Assembly: GCA_016931535.1 (NCBI GenBank)
Contig: JAFGEP010000015.1
Span: 1-64,000 of the forward strand
DNA: 64,000 bases
Direction: 5' to 3'
DNA from: Bradymonadales bacterium
Lineage (GTDB): Bacteria > Myxococcota_A > Bradymonadia > JAFGEP01
In this document: piece after piece, positions 34,812-42,948 of the stretch
How positions within the stretch are numbered: the stretch's first letter is position 1
Layout: the number at the start of each line of letters is the position of its first letter
Notes under the pieces: generated by a model
The model's database searches: none
What the model was told of the DNA's origin: nothing
What the model saw: only the letters and a program-made list of their open reading frames with translations
Position numbers and translations under genes: made by a program

Positions 34812-36344
34812 ATGCGCAATCTTGTGGTCCTACTGTCTTCGGTCTGCCTTACTCTGCTGGCCTCCCCTCGGCTCGACGCCCAGGTATCCGCCGACAGGGG
34901 CGCAGAGGAGGGCACCGAGGTCACCTACACCGTGGAAGGCTCGATGCTGCGGATCCTGGCGGTCGATGGCAACGCCCGGGAGGTTGCTCTCCCTTGTCAC
35001 GGTCACGCCCTGGCAGCCGGAGAAGATACGCTGTACGTCGCATGCGGTGAGGCAGGCCTGTTGCTCTTGAGCCTCCAGGACCCGCTTGAACCGACCGTGG
35101 CCGGCTTTCGCGACCTGGGCGGATCGGTGACCGGCCTCTTCGTCGCTCAGGACCGAATCTGGGCCCAGATCAGCCGGATCGAGGCGCGACCCGTGGAAGC
35201 CGGAACGACGGTGCCCACCCCCTCCCGGGTGCAGGTCACAACCAGCGGGGAGACTCCGGAACTCCGCGAGCCATCGGCCACGGTTTCCCCTCCAGTCGCC
35301 GAGACGCGTACGGTGGGGGAAGTGATCGAGGTGCGGGCTGGGGAGGTGGTGGTCAACCTGGGGACCGACCAGGGGATCGCCCGGCGAAACCATGTCGAGC
35401 TGTTCGTGGAAGAGCAAGTGGACATCGGCAGTGGTTCTGCTGCGGTCACCGAGCGACGGATCGCCGTGGGGGAGGTCCGCGCCCTGACCGAAGATCGGGC
35501 CCAGGTCGCGCTCGGCATGAACGAGAGGGTCCCCTCCCACGCGCGGGCCAGGCACACCGATCTGGCGCTGACCAGCAACAACTGGCTGCCTCCCCGGGTC
35601 AGCGGCCTGTGGGAGATCGGGTTCATGGCCCGCCCCTTCCTGGCGCTCGGCACCATGGGCGCCGGGATGGTGACCGACCTGGAGGTGGCCTATCGGTTTC
35701 CCGAACCGGTCGTGATCGAGCTGATGCTGGAACCGCTCGGCATCGGGTTTGCGGAAGAGGGCAACGTCATCTCCCTGGCGGGGAATCTCTTCGCCTCCTA
35801 CGACACCCCCGCCTTCCAGGTGGGGCTGGGGTTGGGGTGGACCGTGGTCAACGACGACCTAACCGGCGACATGGTTGGTGATGCGGACAATGGAAGGGGG
35901 ATCGACCTGACCTTCGACGAGGTCTCCCATGGCCTGTCCATCGCCCAGATCGCACGGCTTGGCGCCCGCGACGGCCTGCACCTGTTGGTGACCAACCACT
36001 TCGTCTTGCACGAGGAAGAGTTCAAGTACGGGGGAACGCGCGGAACCATCCAGGTTCCCCTCCCCACCGGAGATACCCGCACCTGGCTGATCGCCAGGGG
36101 TGGCGGCGGCACGGCAGGCTACGCCTTCGGCGAGATCGGCCTGAGGGTCATGCTGCGCGGCAACGGAGACCGGGGCTCCCTGTTCGTCACCCCCACCATC
36201 GGTGGAGCCTACCTCCAGGGCCAGAAAGAGGTGGACTGCCAGATCTGGGACTACGAAACCAACACCACTGTACCGGGCACCTGTACCGAGAAGATCGACT
36301 ACGGGGGACCCATGGTCGGCTTCGGCATGGAGTGGCGACTCTGA
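34812..36344 (+). CDS. Exported envelope protein, unrecognised
   Basis: 510 residues with signal peptide (MRNLVVLLSSVCLTLLA, cleavage near LDA-QV). The N-terminal third resembles repeat/propeller-like strands (GHALAAGEDTLYVACGEAGLLLLSL, typical of LVIVD-type repeats). A middle part (VIEVRAGEVVVNLGTDQGIARRNHVELF) looks like a FlgT-C/OB-like module. The C-terminal 240 residues are glycine- and aromatic-rich strands that could form a barrel. AGGAGA precedes ATG 34812. No confident family; role inferred only as cell-envelope. Confidence 0.75.
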   Translation: MRNLVVLLSSVCLTLLASPRLDAQVSADRGAEEGTEVTYTVEGSMLRILAVDGNAREVALPCHGHALAAGEDTLYVACGEAGLLLLSLQDPLEPTVAGFRDLGGSVTGLFVAQDRIWAQISRIEARPVEAGTTVPTPSRVQVTTSGETPELREPSATVSPPVAETRTVGEVIEVRAGEVVVNLGTDQGIARRNHVELFVEEQVDIGSGSAAVTERRIAVGEVRALTEDRAQVALGMNERVPSHARARHTDLALTSNNWLPPRVSGLWEIGFMARPFLALGTMGAGMVTDLEVAYRFPEPVVIELMLEPLGIGFAEEGNVISLAGNLFASYDTPAFQVGLGLGWTVVNDDLTGDMVGDADNGRGIDLTFDEVSHGLSIAQIARLGARDGLHLLVTNHFVLHEEEFKYGGTRGTIQVPLPTGDTRTWLIARGGGGTAGYAFGEIGLRVMLRGNGDRGSLFVTPTIGGAYLQGQKEVDCQIWDYETNTTVPGTCTEKIDYGGPMVGFGMEWRL

Positions 36345-36762
36345 CCGATCCACCACCTTTGGCCCTCTTTTATCCTGCCTCGCCCACGATTCCTTGACAA
36401 TCTTTACCTCCACCGAAACAGGGGACCGACCGATCCGAGCTCCGAGGCGTTCAGAGACCGCTCCACCGGCCTGACCCGATCCGCCGACGGGCCGGCACAC
36501 CCCCCGAGCGGGTCGGTGCTCCGGACAGCGGTTGGGAATGGTGCGACGCGCGGGGTAACTCGATCCGCATTTGGAACCGAATTGGCCGTATGGGCACGAA
36601 CCCGTGGTTGCGTCGCCCTCCCCACCAGGCACAGCAGGTCGATCGGGCTTTCGCCGTGTCCGATACCGTCAGGTGGCGAGGGAACGCAGGCAAGTCTGGA
36701 CGCTGACCTTCACCCGCCGTACAAGTCTGGTAACCAAGGATTGCCCCACAGGAAGACACTCC
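36345..36762. other. 418-nt gap before the antiporter gene
   Basis: A TTGACA at 36394 has no matching -10. Reading frames that cross the gap on + continue into the antiporter gene out of frame or as an N-terminal extension without protein character. I see no feature that I can support. Confidence 0.5.
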
Positions 36763-38802
36763 ATGTCGGAAATCCCTCTGCTCAAGGAGCTGGCCATCAT
36801 CGCCCTGGCAGGTGTGTTGGTGACCGCGCTGCTCGCTCGGCTGCGCCTCCCCACCGTCGCCGGGTTGCTGGCAGCCGGCGCCCTGCTCGGCCCATTCGGG
36901 CTCGGCCTGGTCAGCAAGGTCCACGACATCGAGCAGCTGGCCGAAGTGGGCGTGGTGCTACTGCTATTCACCATCGGGTTGGAGTTCTCCTTCCAGCGGC
37001 TGCGCCATATCTTTCGGCGGGTTGCCCTGGGAGGAGTGATCCAGGTGCTGTCGACCATGGCGGTGACCGCCGGATTCGCCCTGCTATTTGGGGAATCCCT
37101 GCCGCGAGCCGTGTTCTTCGGGTTCGTTGTTTCCCTCTCCAGTACCGCCATTGTGCTGAGGGCGATGGCAGATCGCGGGGAGCTGGATGCTCCCCATGGA
37201 CGGTTCATCGTCGGCACCCTCATCTTCCAGGATCTGTGTGTGGTGCCGATGGTGCTACTGGTCCCGGTACTGGCGAGTGGCGGCTCTGCGGGGCTGGTCG
37301 CCTCGCAGATCGGGATCGCGCTGGGCAAGGCGGTGCTGGTGGTCGTGGGGGCCTTGTTGATCGCGAGGCTTCTGGTCCCGCGGTTGTTGCGCTGGGTGGA
37401 TGCGAGCAGGAGCCGGGAGTTGTTCATCCTGGCTCTGCTGGCCATCTGTGTGGGAACCGCCTGGCTCACTTCCCTGGTACAGCTTTCCCTGGCCCTGGGG
37501 GCCTTTCTGGGAGGGATGGTCATCGCCGACACCGAGTTTCAGCACCGGGCCATGGGGGACATAATCCCGCTTCGCGATGCCTTCGTGAGCGTGTTCTTCG
37601 TCTCGCTGGGCATGTTGTTCGACATCCGGTTGCTGTTCGAGCACCCGTTGCGGGTGGGGCTGTTGCTGGTGGGATTCGTGGTCGGCAAGGCGGCGCTGGC
37701 GGCCCTTTCCGCCGCCTTCATGCGCTTCCCGGCGCGCGCGGCCTGGCTGGCGGGAATCGGCCTGGCGCAGTTCGGCGAGTTCGGTTTCGTCCTGATCACC
37801 GTGGGCGAGTCCGCTGGACTCATCGATCGTGGCTCCACCAACGAACTTCTGGCAGCCGGAGTCCTCAGCATGTTCATCACCACCCTGCTGATCCGCCTGG
37901 CCCCCCACATCACGGCGGGCGAACGACTGCTTTCCGGTCTGACCCGCCTCCTGGGCGTTCGGGGGATCGAGCAGGCGGAGCAGCCGGAGAAGCTCGACCA
38001 GCACGTGCTGGTGATCGGGTACGGCATCGCGGGCAAGCTGGTGGCTCGCGCCCTGGAAACTTGCGGGCTCAAGTACATCGTCTTGGAGCTCAACGCCGAC
38101 ACCGTCCGCAAAGCGCGGGCAGCCAGCGAACCGGTCTACTATGCCGACGCGACCAGCACCGAGGTCCTGAAGCATGCCCACGTCACCACTGCCCGGGCGG
38201 TGGTGGTGCTGATCAACGACCCCCTGGCGGTCCAGCGGGTGACCGACACCGTCCGAAGGGTCGCGCCGGAAGTCCCCCTCATCATCCGCACCCGCTATCT
38301 CGGAGAGAGAGCCGCTCTGGAGTCCCTGGGCGCCAGCGATGTGGTCGCCGAGGAGGTCGAGTCCAGCGTCGAGGTGCTGGCCCGCGTCCTGCGGCACCTC
38401 GAAATACCCCGCAACCTCATCGAGTCCAAGATTCAGCAGGCCAGAGAGGATCTGCAGACCTCCCACCGCAAGATCACCCTCCCTCGCGCCCTTCTCCCGG
38501 ACCACAAAGCGCTGGCCGACCTCAAGATCGACAGCATGCTGGTCACACCGGACAGCCACGCGGTCGGCCGCACCGTCAAGGAGCTCGATATCCGCCAGCG
38601 AACCCGCGCCCTGATCATCGCCGTGCGACGGCAAGAGACCCTCCTCGATCACCCAGATCCGGACCTACCCTTCGCCGTCGGCGACGTGATCTATCTCGTC
38701 GGCCTGACCGACGCCGTCCGCCAGGCCATCGACCTGTTGCAGGGTATCGAGCCAACGAAGCGGGCAGCCGATAGCGAACCACCGACAACAGACAACCCAT
38801 AG
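36763..38802 (+). CDS. KefB-type monovalent cation:proton antiporter with RCK domains
   Basis: 679 residues. An N-terminal CPA2 antiporter domain of about 12 membrane helices (1-385) contains LLFTIGLEFSFQRLR, VSLSSTAIVLRAMADRG and LGAFLGGMVIADTEF. Then a cytoplasmic RCK_N/TrkA-N domain (about 408-525) with GYGIAGK dinucleotide loop and acidic strand end VLELNADT, and an RCK_C/TrkA-C domain (about 575-660). It should exchange K+ or Na+ for H+ at the inner membrane, gated by NAD(H) or similar. ATG 36763 begins the first helix and has AGGAAG 8 nt upstream; the open frame to 36571 is probably not translated. No KefF/G partner nearby. Confidence 0.92.
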   Translation: MSEIPLLKELAIIALAGVLVTALLARLRLPTVAGLLAAGALLGPFGLGLVSKVHDIEQLAEVGVVLLLFTIGLEFSFQRLRHIFRRVALGGVIQVLSTMAVTAGFALLFGESLPRAVFFGFVVSLSSTAIVLRAMADRGELDAPHGRFIVGTLIFQDLCVVPMVLLVPVLASGGSAGLVASQIGIALGKAVLVVVGALLIARLLVPRLLRWVDASRSRELFILALLAICVGTAWLTSLVQLSLALGAFLGGMVIADTEFQHRAMGDIIPLRDAFVSVFFVSLGMLFDIRLLFEHPLRVGLLLVGFVVGKAALAALSAAFMRFPARAAWLAGIGLAQFGEFGFVLITVGESAGLIDRGSTNELLAAGVLSMFITTLLIRLAPHITAGERLLSGLTRLLGVRGIEQAEQPEKLDQHVLVIGYGIAGKLVARALETCGLKYIVLELNADTVRKARAASEPVYYADATSTEVLKHAHVTTARAVVVLINDPLAVQRVTDTVRRVAPEVPLIIRTRYLGERAALESLGASDVVAEEVESSVEVLARVLRHLEIPRNLIESKIQQAREDLQTSHRKITLPRALLPDHKALADLKIDSMLVTPDSHAVGRTVKELDIRQRTRALIIAVRRQETLLDHPDPDLPFAVGDVIYLVGLTDAVRQAIDLLQGIEPTKRAADSEPPTTDNP

Positions 38803-38864
38803 CGAGCAGCCCATTGCCGAGCCTTGTACGGGCCTTCCTTCGGCTGCCTAAAGCGGCGCACGGG

Positions 38865-38960
38865 GTTTTCCGACGACGGTGCTCCCTCTGCCGGGACCCG
38901 GCGCGCCGCTTCTCCAAGAACGGCCGCCGGGTGGCAGAGTGCACCCAGGAGGAGGAAAAC
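38865..38960. repeat. Large imperfect inverted repeat, 96 nt
   Basis: Arms pair in register: GTTTTCC/GGAAAAC, GGTGC/GCACC, CTCTGCC/GGCAGAG, ACCCGGCG/CGCCGGGT, GCCG/CGGC and TTCT/AGAA around loop CCA (38914-38916), about 35 pairs with small bulges mainly on the 5' arm. It lies in the 534-nt gene-poor stretch 38803-39336, just after the antiporter stop. No T-run follows, so it is not a standard terminator; it may be a mobile palindromic element. The module GGAGGAAAAC also ends the 38-bp repeats at 3444-3526. Confidence 0.85.
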
Positions 38961-39066
38961 GCCCGGGCGACGCCGGCAGCCGACAGCGGGCAGCCGAAAG
39001 CTGATCGCTGCTCTCTGTCAGCCAGACACCAACACTAAAAACGAATCACTAGAAACTAACGACACC

Positions 39067-39228
39067 GCCCCGTCCGGATCGCGGTCCACCAGGATCTACT
39101 TGGTGAACTGCCCGCCCAGGTCGATGATGGTGCGGACCTCGGGATGGCGGCGACCTACGGCCGCCGTCCGCATCGAAAAGCGCCACCTTGAGGTTGACCG
39201 AACCCAGATCGATGCCCATCCGGCTCAT
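39067..39228 (-). pseudogene. Remnant of a BadF/BcrA-type CoA-enzyme activase
   Basis: ATG 39228 opens MSRMGIDLGSVNLKVALFDADGG, the ASKHA first phosphate motif of 2-hydroxyacyl-CoA dehydratase/benzoyl-CoA reductase activases. Then, in a shifted frame, EVRTIIDLGGQFTK, a TAG stop, and ILVDRDPDGAV, which corresponds to the IIDIGGQDSK-x-I region that lies about 100 residues later in intact proteins. So there is an internal deletion, a frameshift and a stop; the rest is gone. Both matches are from memory of the family. Confidence 0.7.
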
Positions 39229-39336
39229 CGCATACTCTTCGCCGTCGCTGTGAAACAAGAGGTGCATCAAACACCTGGCCAGACCGATCGAGGTTTGACC
39301 CTCGCCACAAGCCCTACGGCTCCGGCGGAGTGGGCC

Positions 39337-39810
39337 TCAGTCCCCCATATTCTCCATCTCCCGCCGCCCGGGCCAGTGATACAGCATCAGCGCCACCGCC
39401 ACCGCTGCGAAGGGCGCCACGATCGCCAGACCGCCGCCCAGCAACCCCAGGATCAGCGCCACGATGACCCCCGTCTCGATCAGGACGTCGGTGGCCAACG
39501 TTCTCAAGAAAAAAGAGGAATACAGGCCCGGCCTGCCGGTGGCTTCCTCGAAGTGTTTACGAGAGAAGAACCGCTTGATGATAAAGTCCGGCAGCAGGAA
39601 GGAGGCGATGAAGCAGAGCACGGCCACGGCGATGCCGGCGGGCAGCACTTGACCGTAGAGCTCCTCCGGCATCGGTTCGAGCGCGGCGCCCCGCTCCGCC
39701 AGCCACACGACCAGCACGTAGATCGGGAAGGAGATCAGGATGGAGGCGTGGATCAAGAGGAGGCTCCGCATCCGGGGATCCGGTTCTGGTCGAGAAGAGT
39801 CAGGGCTCAC
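39337..39810 (-). CDS. Small polytopic membrane protein
   Basis: 157 residues with about four hydrophobic segments (roughly 15-38, 55-76, 103-122 and 124-145) and a short basic loop FSRKHFEEATGR between helices two and three. No family recognised. Its start overlaps the end of the upstream Cys-rich gene by 11 nt, so the two are probably translated together. Confidence 0.75.
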   Translation of the reverse strand: MSPDSSRPEPDPRMRSLLLIHASILISFPIYVLVVWLAERGAALEPMPEELYGQVLPAGIAVAVLCFIASFLLPDFIIKRFFSRKHFEEATGRPGLYSSFFLRTLATDVLIETGVIVALILGLLGGGLAIVAPFAAVAVALMLYHWPGRREMENMGD

Positions 39811-40042
39811 GAGGTTTCTCCTCCTTGGCCGCTTCCCTGGCGGCCTGGCAGGGACCGTTCTTGGCCACCGGCCTGTCCAGGCAACGGCAGTACAAGGCCA
39901 AAAAGGTCCGGCATGAACCGGATCCGTCCAGCGCTCCCCCGGGGGGGAACCCCGCGTAGGGGCAGCTCAGATCGCACCAGTCGGGAAAGGTGAAACCCTC
40001 CCGGATCGGCTCGGCTTTTCGCTTGTCGTTCCCCTCTGTCAT
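39800..40042 (-). CDS. Small Cys-rich protein coupled to the membrane protein
   Basis: 80 residues with six Cys (WCDLSCPYAGF, SCRTFLALYCRCL, NGPC) and a charged tail; no signal peptide. The Cys pattern suggests a metal or Fe-S site, though none is recognised. GGAG lies about 9 nt before ATG 40042. The overlap with the next gene supports it as a real gene. Confidence 0.65.
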   Translation of the reverse strand: MTEGNDKRKAEPIREGFTFPDWCDLSCPYAGFPPGGALDGSGSCRTFLALYCRCLDRPVAKNGPCQAAREAAKEEKPREP

Positions 40043-40202
40043 CGCTGCTTCGCTCCGTCAGCCCTCCCAAACGCCACTGGTAGCGTTCTGCCGGGTTCCC
40101 GCCTGCCTGGTGGCCAGTCCAAGCTGCCTGGTCCAGTCAGCCCGGTCTAGCCGGGATCTCCATTTCAAGCCCCCTTCCGACCGGCCATGCTGCCGGCGGC
40201 GG

Positions 40203-41732
40203 TCAGGGCAGCACCACGATCGTCTCCTTCAAGCCGATGACCGCCCACAGGGCGTCGATCCCACCATCGGAGATGGCGATGCAGCCGGCGGTCCAGTCGC
40301 TGGTGCCGCCTCCGCCGTGGATCTCGACCAACCCGCCCAGCGCGGTGGTTTGCGGGGGCTCGGTGCAGCCGTTCTGGGCGTTGATGATGTTGGTCCGCTC
40401 GGTGGAGGAGATCTCGCCCAGGGCATAGGCCCGTTCGGCATCCTCGATCTCGGGGTAGCTCAGTAGGAACGCCTTGTAGTAGCTGGAGGTCGGCACCAGG
40501 CGAGCCACGTAGAACACCCCCTCCGGGGTTCGGCCGTCCCCCTCCCGCCGCTTGTCGCCAGCCGGGGTGAACCCGAGCCCGACCTCCCAGCTGGAGACGG
40601 CGCTCCCCTGGTTGCACAACGCCAGGTTGCGTGCACTCTTGTTGACTACGATGTAGTCGTCCGGGGTGGCGTCGCAGGGGGATAACCCGGCGGCCCAGAC
40701 CGCCGCGCAGTCTGCGGCCGAAACACTGGAATCCCAGGCAGGGCGAGTGTAGTCCGGCCAGCAGGTGTCGTCCGCATCGCACACGTAGCTCTCTTGCGTG
40801 CGGCATTGTCCATCCTGCGTGCAGCTCTTCAGGCAGGCGGTCAGATCGCTGGCCTCGAAGCTGAAGCACTCCGAGCCCGAGGGGCAGCGAGCCCAGTCGC
40901 ACATGGTCATGACGCAGTAGCCGTTGGGCAGATCCATGCAGTACAGGTGGCTGCAATCGCTGGGCAGCATGCAGGACTCCCCGATGTCGAAGGGCCGAGG
41001 CGGCTCGTCCGGCCAACCCTGCGGCTCCCAGGGGAGGCAGACGGGAAAGATGGTGTTGGGCTGCCCGTATCGCTGGCGCAGGACACAGATGTAACCGGTG
41101 CGGCATCCGGTCGGCGACTTGGTGAAGTCGCACTGGCTCACGCATCGGGCCAGGCTGGTGCCGGTATCGATGCATCGGCTGATGGTGTTCATGGTGGTCG
41201 GACCGTAGTCGGTGTCGGGGCAGATCCATACCTCGCCCGACTGGCTGCAGGCCTGGCTGCACATCCCCTCGGGGAAGCCATCGGTCAGGCAGATGGGGGC
41301 CGAGTTGGTGCAATCGGTCGGCAGGCTGCAGGCTCCACCGATCCACCCCGGGTTGAGGTTGGCGCCCTCGGGCGGAGGTCCGATCTCCTCGCCGGTATCG
41401 GGGGGCGTGTCGGCCGCCACATCCGAGGGGAGATCCGCCGCATCGGCCGCATCCATCTGCTGGTCAGGATCCGCCGCATCCGGGTCCTGTGTGACGACAT
41501 CCTGGACCGGAAGATCCACCGGGGAGGGATCGGAGGGCAGGTCGAAGGGGGCGTCCGGCTCCTGCTGGCCGGCATCCGCCTGCGGATCCTCCTCTCCGGG
41601 AAGATCCGTGCCGGGTGCCCGGTCTTGGCGCCACGTGTCGCCCGGCCCCAGATCCCGGTCCTGAGACCCCGCCGGATCGACACTGGGGCAGGCGACCAGC
41701 CAGATCGACAGGATGATGAGGCTCCCTCTCAT
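40203..41732 (-). CDS. L,D-transpeptidase (YkuD) lipoprotein with Cys-rich modules
   Basis: 509 residues. Lipobox LVAC (C15), an Asp/Pro-rich linker (20-120), then several Cys-rich modules (GGACSLPTDCTN, MCSQACSQ, ESCMLPSDCSHLYC, CLKSCTQDGQC) of the disulfide-knotted kind common in myxobacterial surface proteins. The C-terminal domain (about 385-509) has the YkuD signature with H472 in EIHGGGG and nucleophile C484 in TAGCIAIS. YkuD enzymes form 3-3 cross-links or attach proteins to peptidoglycan. GGAGG is 5 nt before ATG 41732; upstream in-frame sequence is the dispersed repeat, not coding. Confidence 0.87.
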   Translation of the reverse strand: MRGSLIILSIWLVACPSVDPAGSQDRDLGPGDTWRQDRAPGTDLPGEEDPQADAGQQEPDAPFDLPSDPSPVDLPVQDVVTQDPDAADPDQQMDAADAADLPSDVAADTPPDTGEEIGPPPEGANLNPGWIGGACSLPTDCTNSAPICLTDGFPEGMCSQACSQSGEVWICPDTDYGPTTMNTISRCIDTGTSLARCVSQCDFTKSPTGCRTGYICVLRQRYGQPNTIFPVCLPWEPQGWPDEPPRPFDIGESCMLPSDCSHLYCMDLPNGYCVMTMCDWARCPSGSECFSFEASDLTACLKSCTQDGQCRTQESYVCDADDTCWPDYTRPAWDSSVSAADCAAVWAAGLSPCDATPDDYIVVNKSARNLALCNQGSAVSSWEVGLGFTPAGDKRREGDGRTPEGVFYVARLVPTSSYYKAFLLSYPEIEDAERAYALGEISSTERTNIINAQNGCTEPPQTTALGGLVEIHGGGGTSDWTAGCIAISDGGIDALWAVIGLKETIVVLP

Positions 41733-41891
41733 GGTGACCTCCGAGGTGGCCTTGCCGCCATCTGTTAACTCCTCTTCCCCGACCAAGGTGGCGGCACCCC
41801 ACATCGGGAAGAGAAGACCGGCAGAACCGATCGCCGATCGAACCCGCACAGCCAATGTACCAGAAGTTTCCCTCGGGGGGCAGGGGGCCGG

Positions 41892-42023
41892 CGCGCAGCG
41901 CCGGAGGGGGCAGTCCTCCCCCGAGGCAACGCCCGGGGGAGGTGGCGGCGTAGCCGCCGGAGGGGGCGATCCTAGCCGCTGGACAAGCAATACCGCGCAG
42001 CGCCGGAGGGGGCGATCCTAGCC
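41892..42023 (+). repeat. Dispersed palindromic repeat, cluster between two lipoprotein genes
   Basis: Hairpin GGCGC-GCA-GCGCC with a diverged core at 41902-41921; a full unit (CCTCCCCCG...CGGGGGAGG, GGCGGC-GTA-GCCGCC, exact core at 41958-41977); and a third exact core at 42004-42023 ending six nt from the stop of the 208-residue lipoprotein. Together with 41733-41891, which shows nothing else, this makes up the 296-nt gap. Confidence 0.88.
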
Positions 42024-42028
42024 CACCG

Positions 42029-42655
42029 TCAGGGCTGGGCCGGTGCGGTGCCCTGGGGCGCAGGCGACTCCACCGGTGGCGGCTGGGGAATCCCCAGGCG
42101 CTCCGCCTCGGCGGGAGCCTGGCGGCGCAGCAGCTCGAAGTTGGCGTACTGGGTGATGATGTTGAAGGCGCTGATCCTATTCGCCACCTCGTTGTCCATG
42201 GGCCGATAGTGATTGACCGCCTCGGTCAACCATTCCACCCCGCCGAGCTGCTCCTCCGCTTCGGACCACAACACCCTGGTCAAAGCGCTGTCCGATGCCG
42301 CTCGTCCCGCCTCGTCCAGCGCTTCCCGCTGATACCCGAGAGAAACCAGGAGCTGGACATTTCGCTCGAAGGTCTCATCCAGTTGGGGGCGCAACTCGTC
42401 GAGGGCCGGCCGAGCCGTCACCAGGTTCTTCAATTCCAGCATGGCGGCGATGTACAACCGTCCCATCTCCCGTCCCAGCTCGGCAGGGCTCGTCGTCGCC
42501 GGCTGCTCCGCAGGCTGTTCTGCCGCACCCGCGGTGGTCGCCTCTGTCGGCCCGCCGCCTTCGGCTGGCTCACCCCCTTTGTCACATGCGAACAGCAGCA
42601 ACCCGAAAACCGCCAGGCAGGCGGTCGTCCATGAGATACAAGGTCTTTCCAACAT
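42029..42655 (-). CDS. Lipoprotein, unrecognised
   Basis: 208 residues. Signal peptide with LFAC (C24), an Ala/Glu/Pro/Thr-rich linker to about 58, then a helical domain (GREMGRLYIAAMLELKNLVTARPALDEL ... QYANFELLRRQAPAEAERLG) and a Pro-rich tail. AAGGAGAG is well placed before ATG 42655. No family recognised; likely periplasmic face of a membrane. Confidence 0.8.
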   Translation of the reverse strand: MLERPCISWTTACLAVFGLLLFACDKGGEPAEGGGPTEATTAGAAEQPAEQPATTSPAELGREMGRLYIAAMLELKNLVTARPALDELRPQLDETFERNVQLLVSLGYQREALDEAGRAASDSALTRVLWSEAEEQLGGVEWLTEAVNHYRPMDNEVANRISAFNIITQYANFELLRRQAPAEAERLGIPQPPPVESPAPQGTAPAQP

Positions 42656-42882
42656 GGCTCTCTCCTTGGCTTACATCCTTCCAACCGCTTCCGGATACCG
42701 TGACTGTACCCCATCTAGCACGGGTCTGAGTAGACGGTTGTGCCGGCTGGACCAACCTGCAACTTCGCCCGAGCCGTTTCTCCAGAACTGGCGCAAGGCG
42801 GTCTTGTCAGACCTGGGAGCTGGCGCCCTGTTTTTTTCTTCAAAGGTGGCAGAGATCGCCCCCCCCGTTAGGGTGCGGTCAA

Positions 42883-42911
42883 TTGGAAAATCCCGGCAGC
42901 GGTGATATCCT
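42883..42911 (+). promoter_or_regulatory. Putative promoter of the giant PKD-like gene
   Basis: TTGGAA (42883-42888) and TATCCT (42906-42911) with a 17-nt spacer, giving a predicted leader of about 30 nt to GTG 42949. Confidence 0.4.
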
Positions 42912-42948
42912 CCAGTCTTCCAAGGCACTGCCAATTCTGGAGGAAGCG

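Noticed and set aside
36394..36399. TTGACA as antiporter promoter
   Set aside because: No -10 hexamer at 15-19 nt and more than 350 nt from the gene.
38814..39038. 74-codon frame over the large inverted repeat
   Set aside because: Arg/Ser/Cys-rich sequence encoded by the palindrome itself; no homology recognised and no ribosome binding site.
42806..42844. T7 run after a GC-rich stretch as a terminator
   Set aside because: The preceding GGGAGC...GCGCCC does not form a good stem and no + strand gene ends here.
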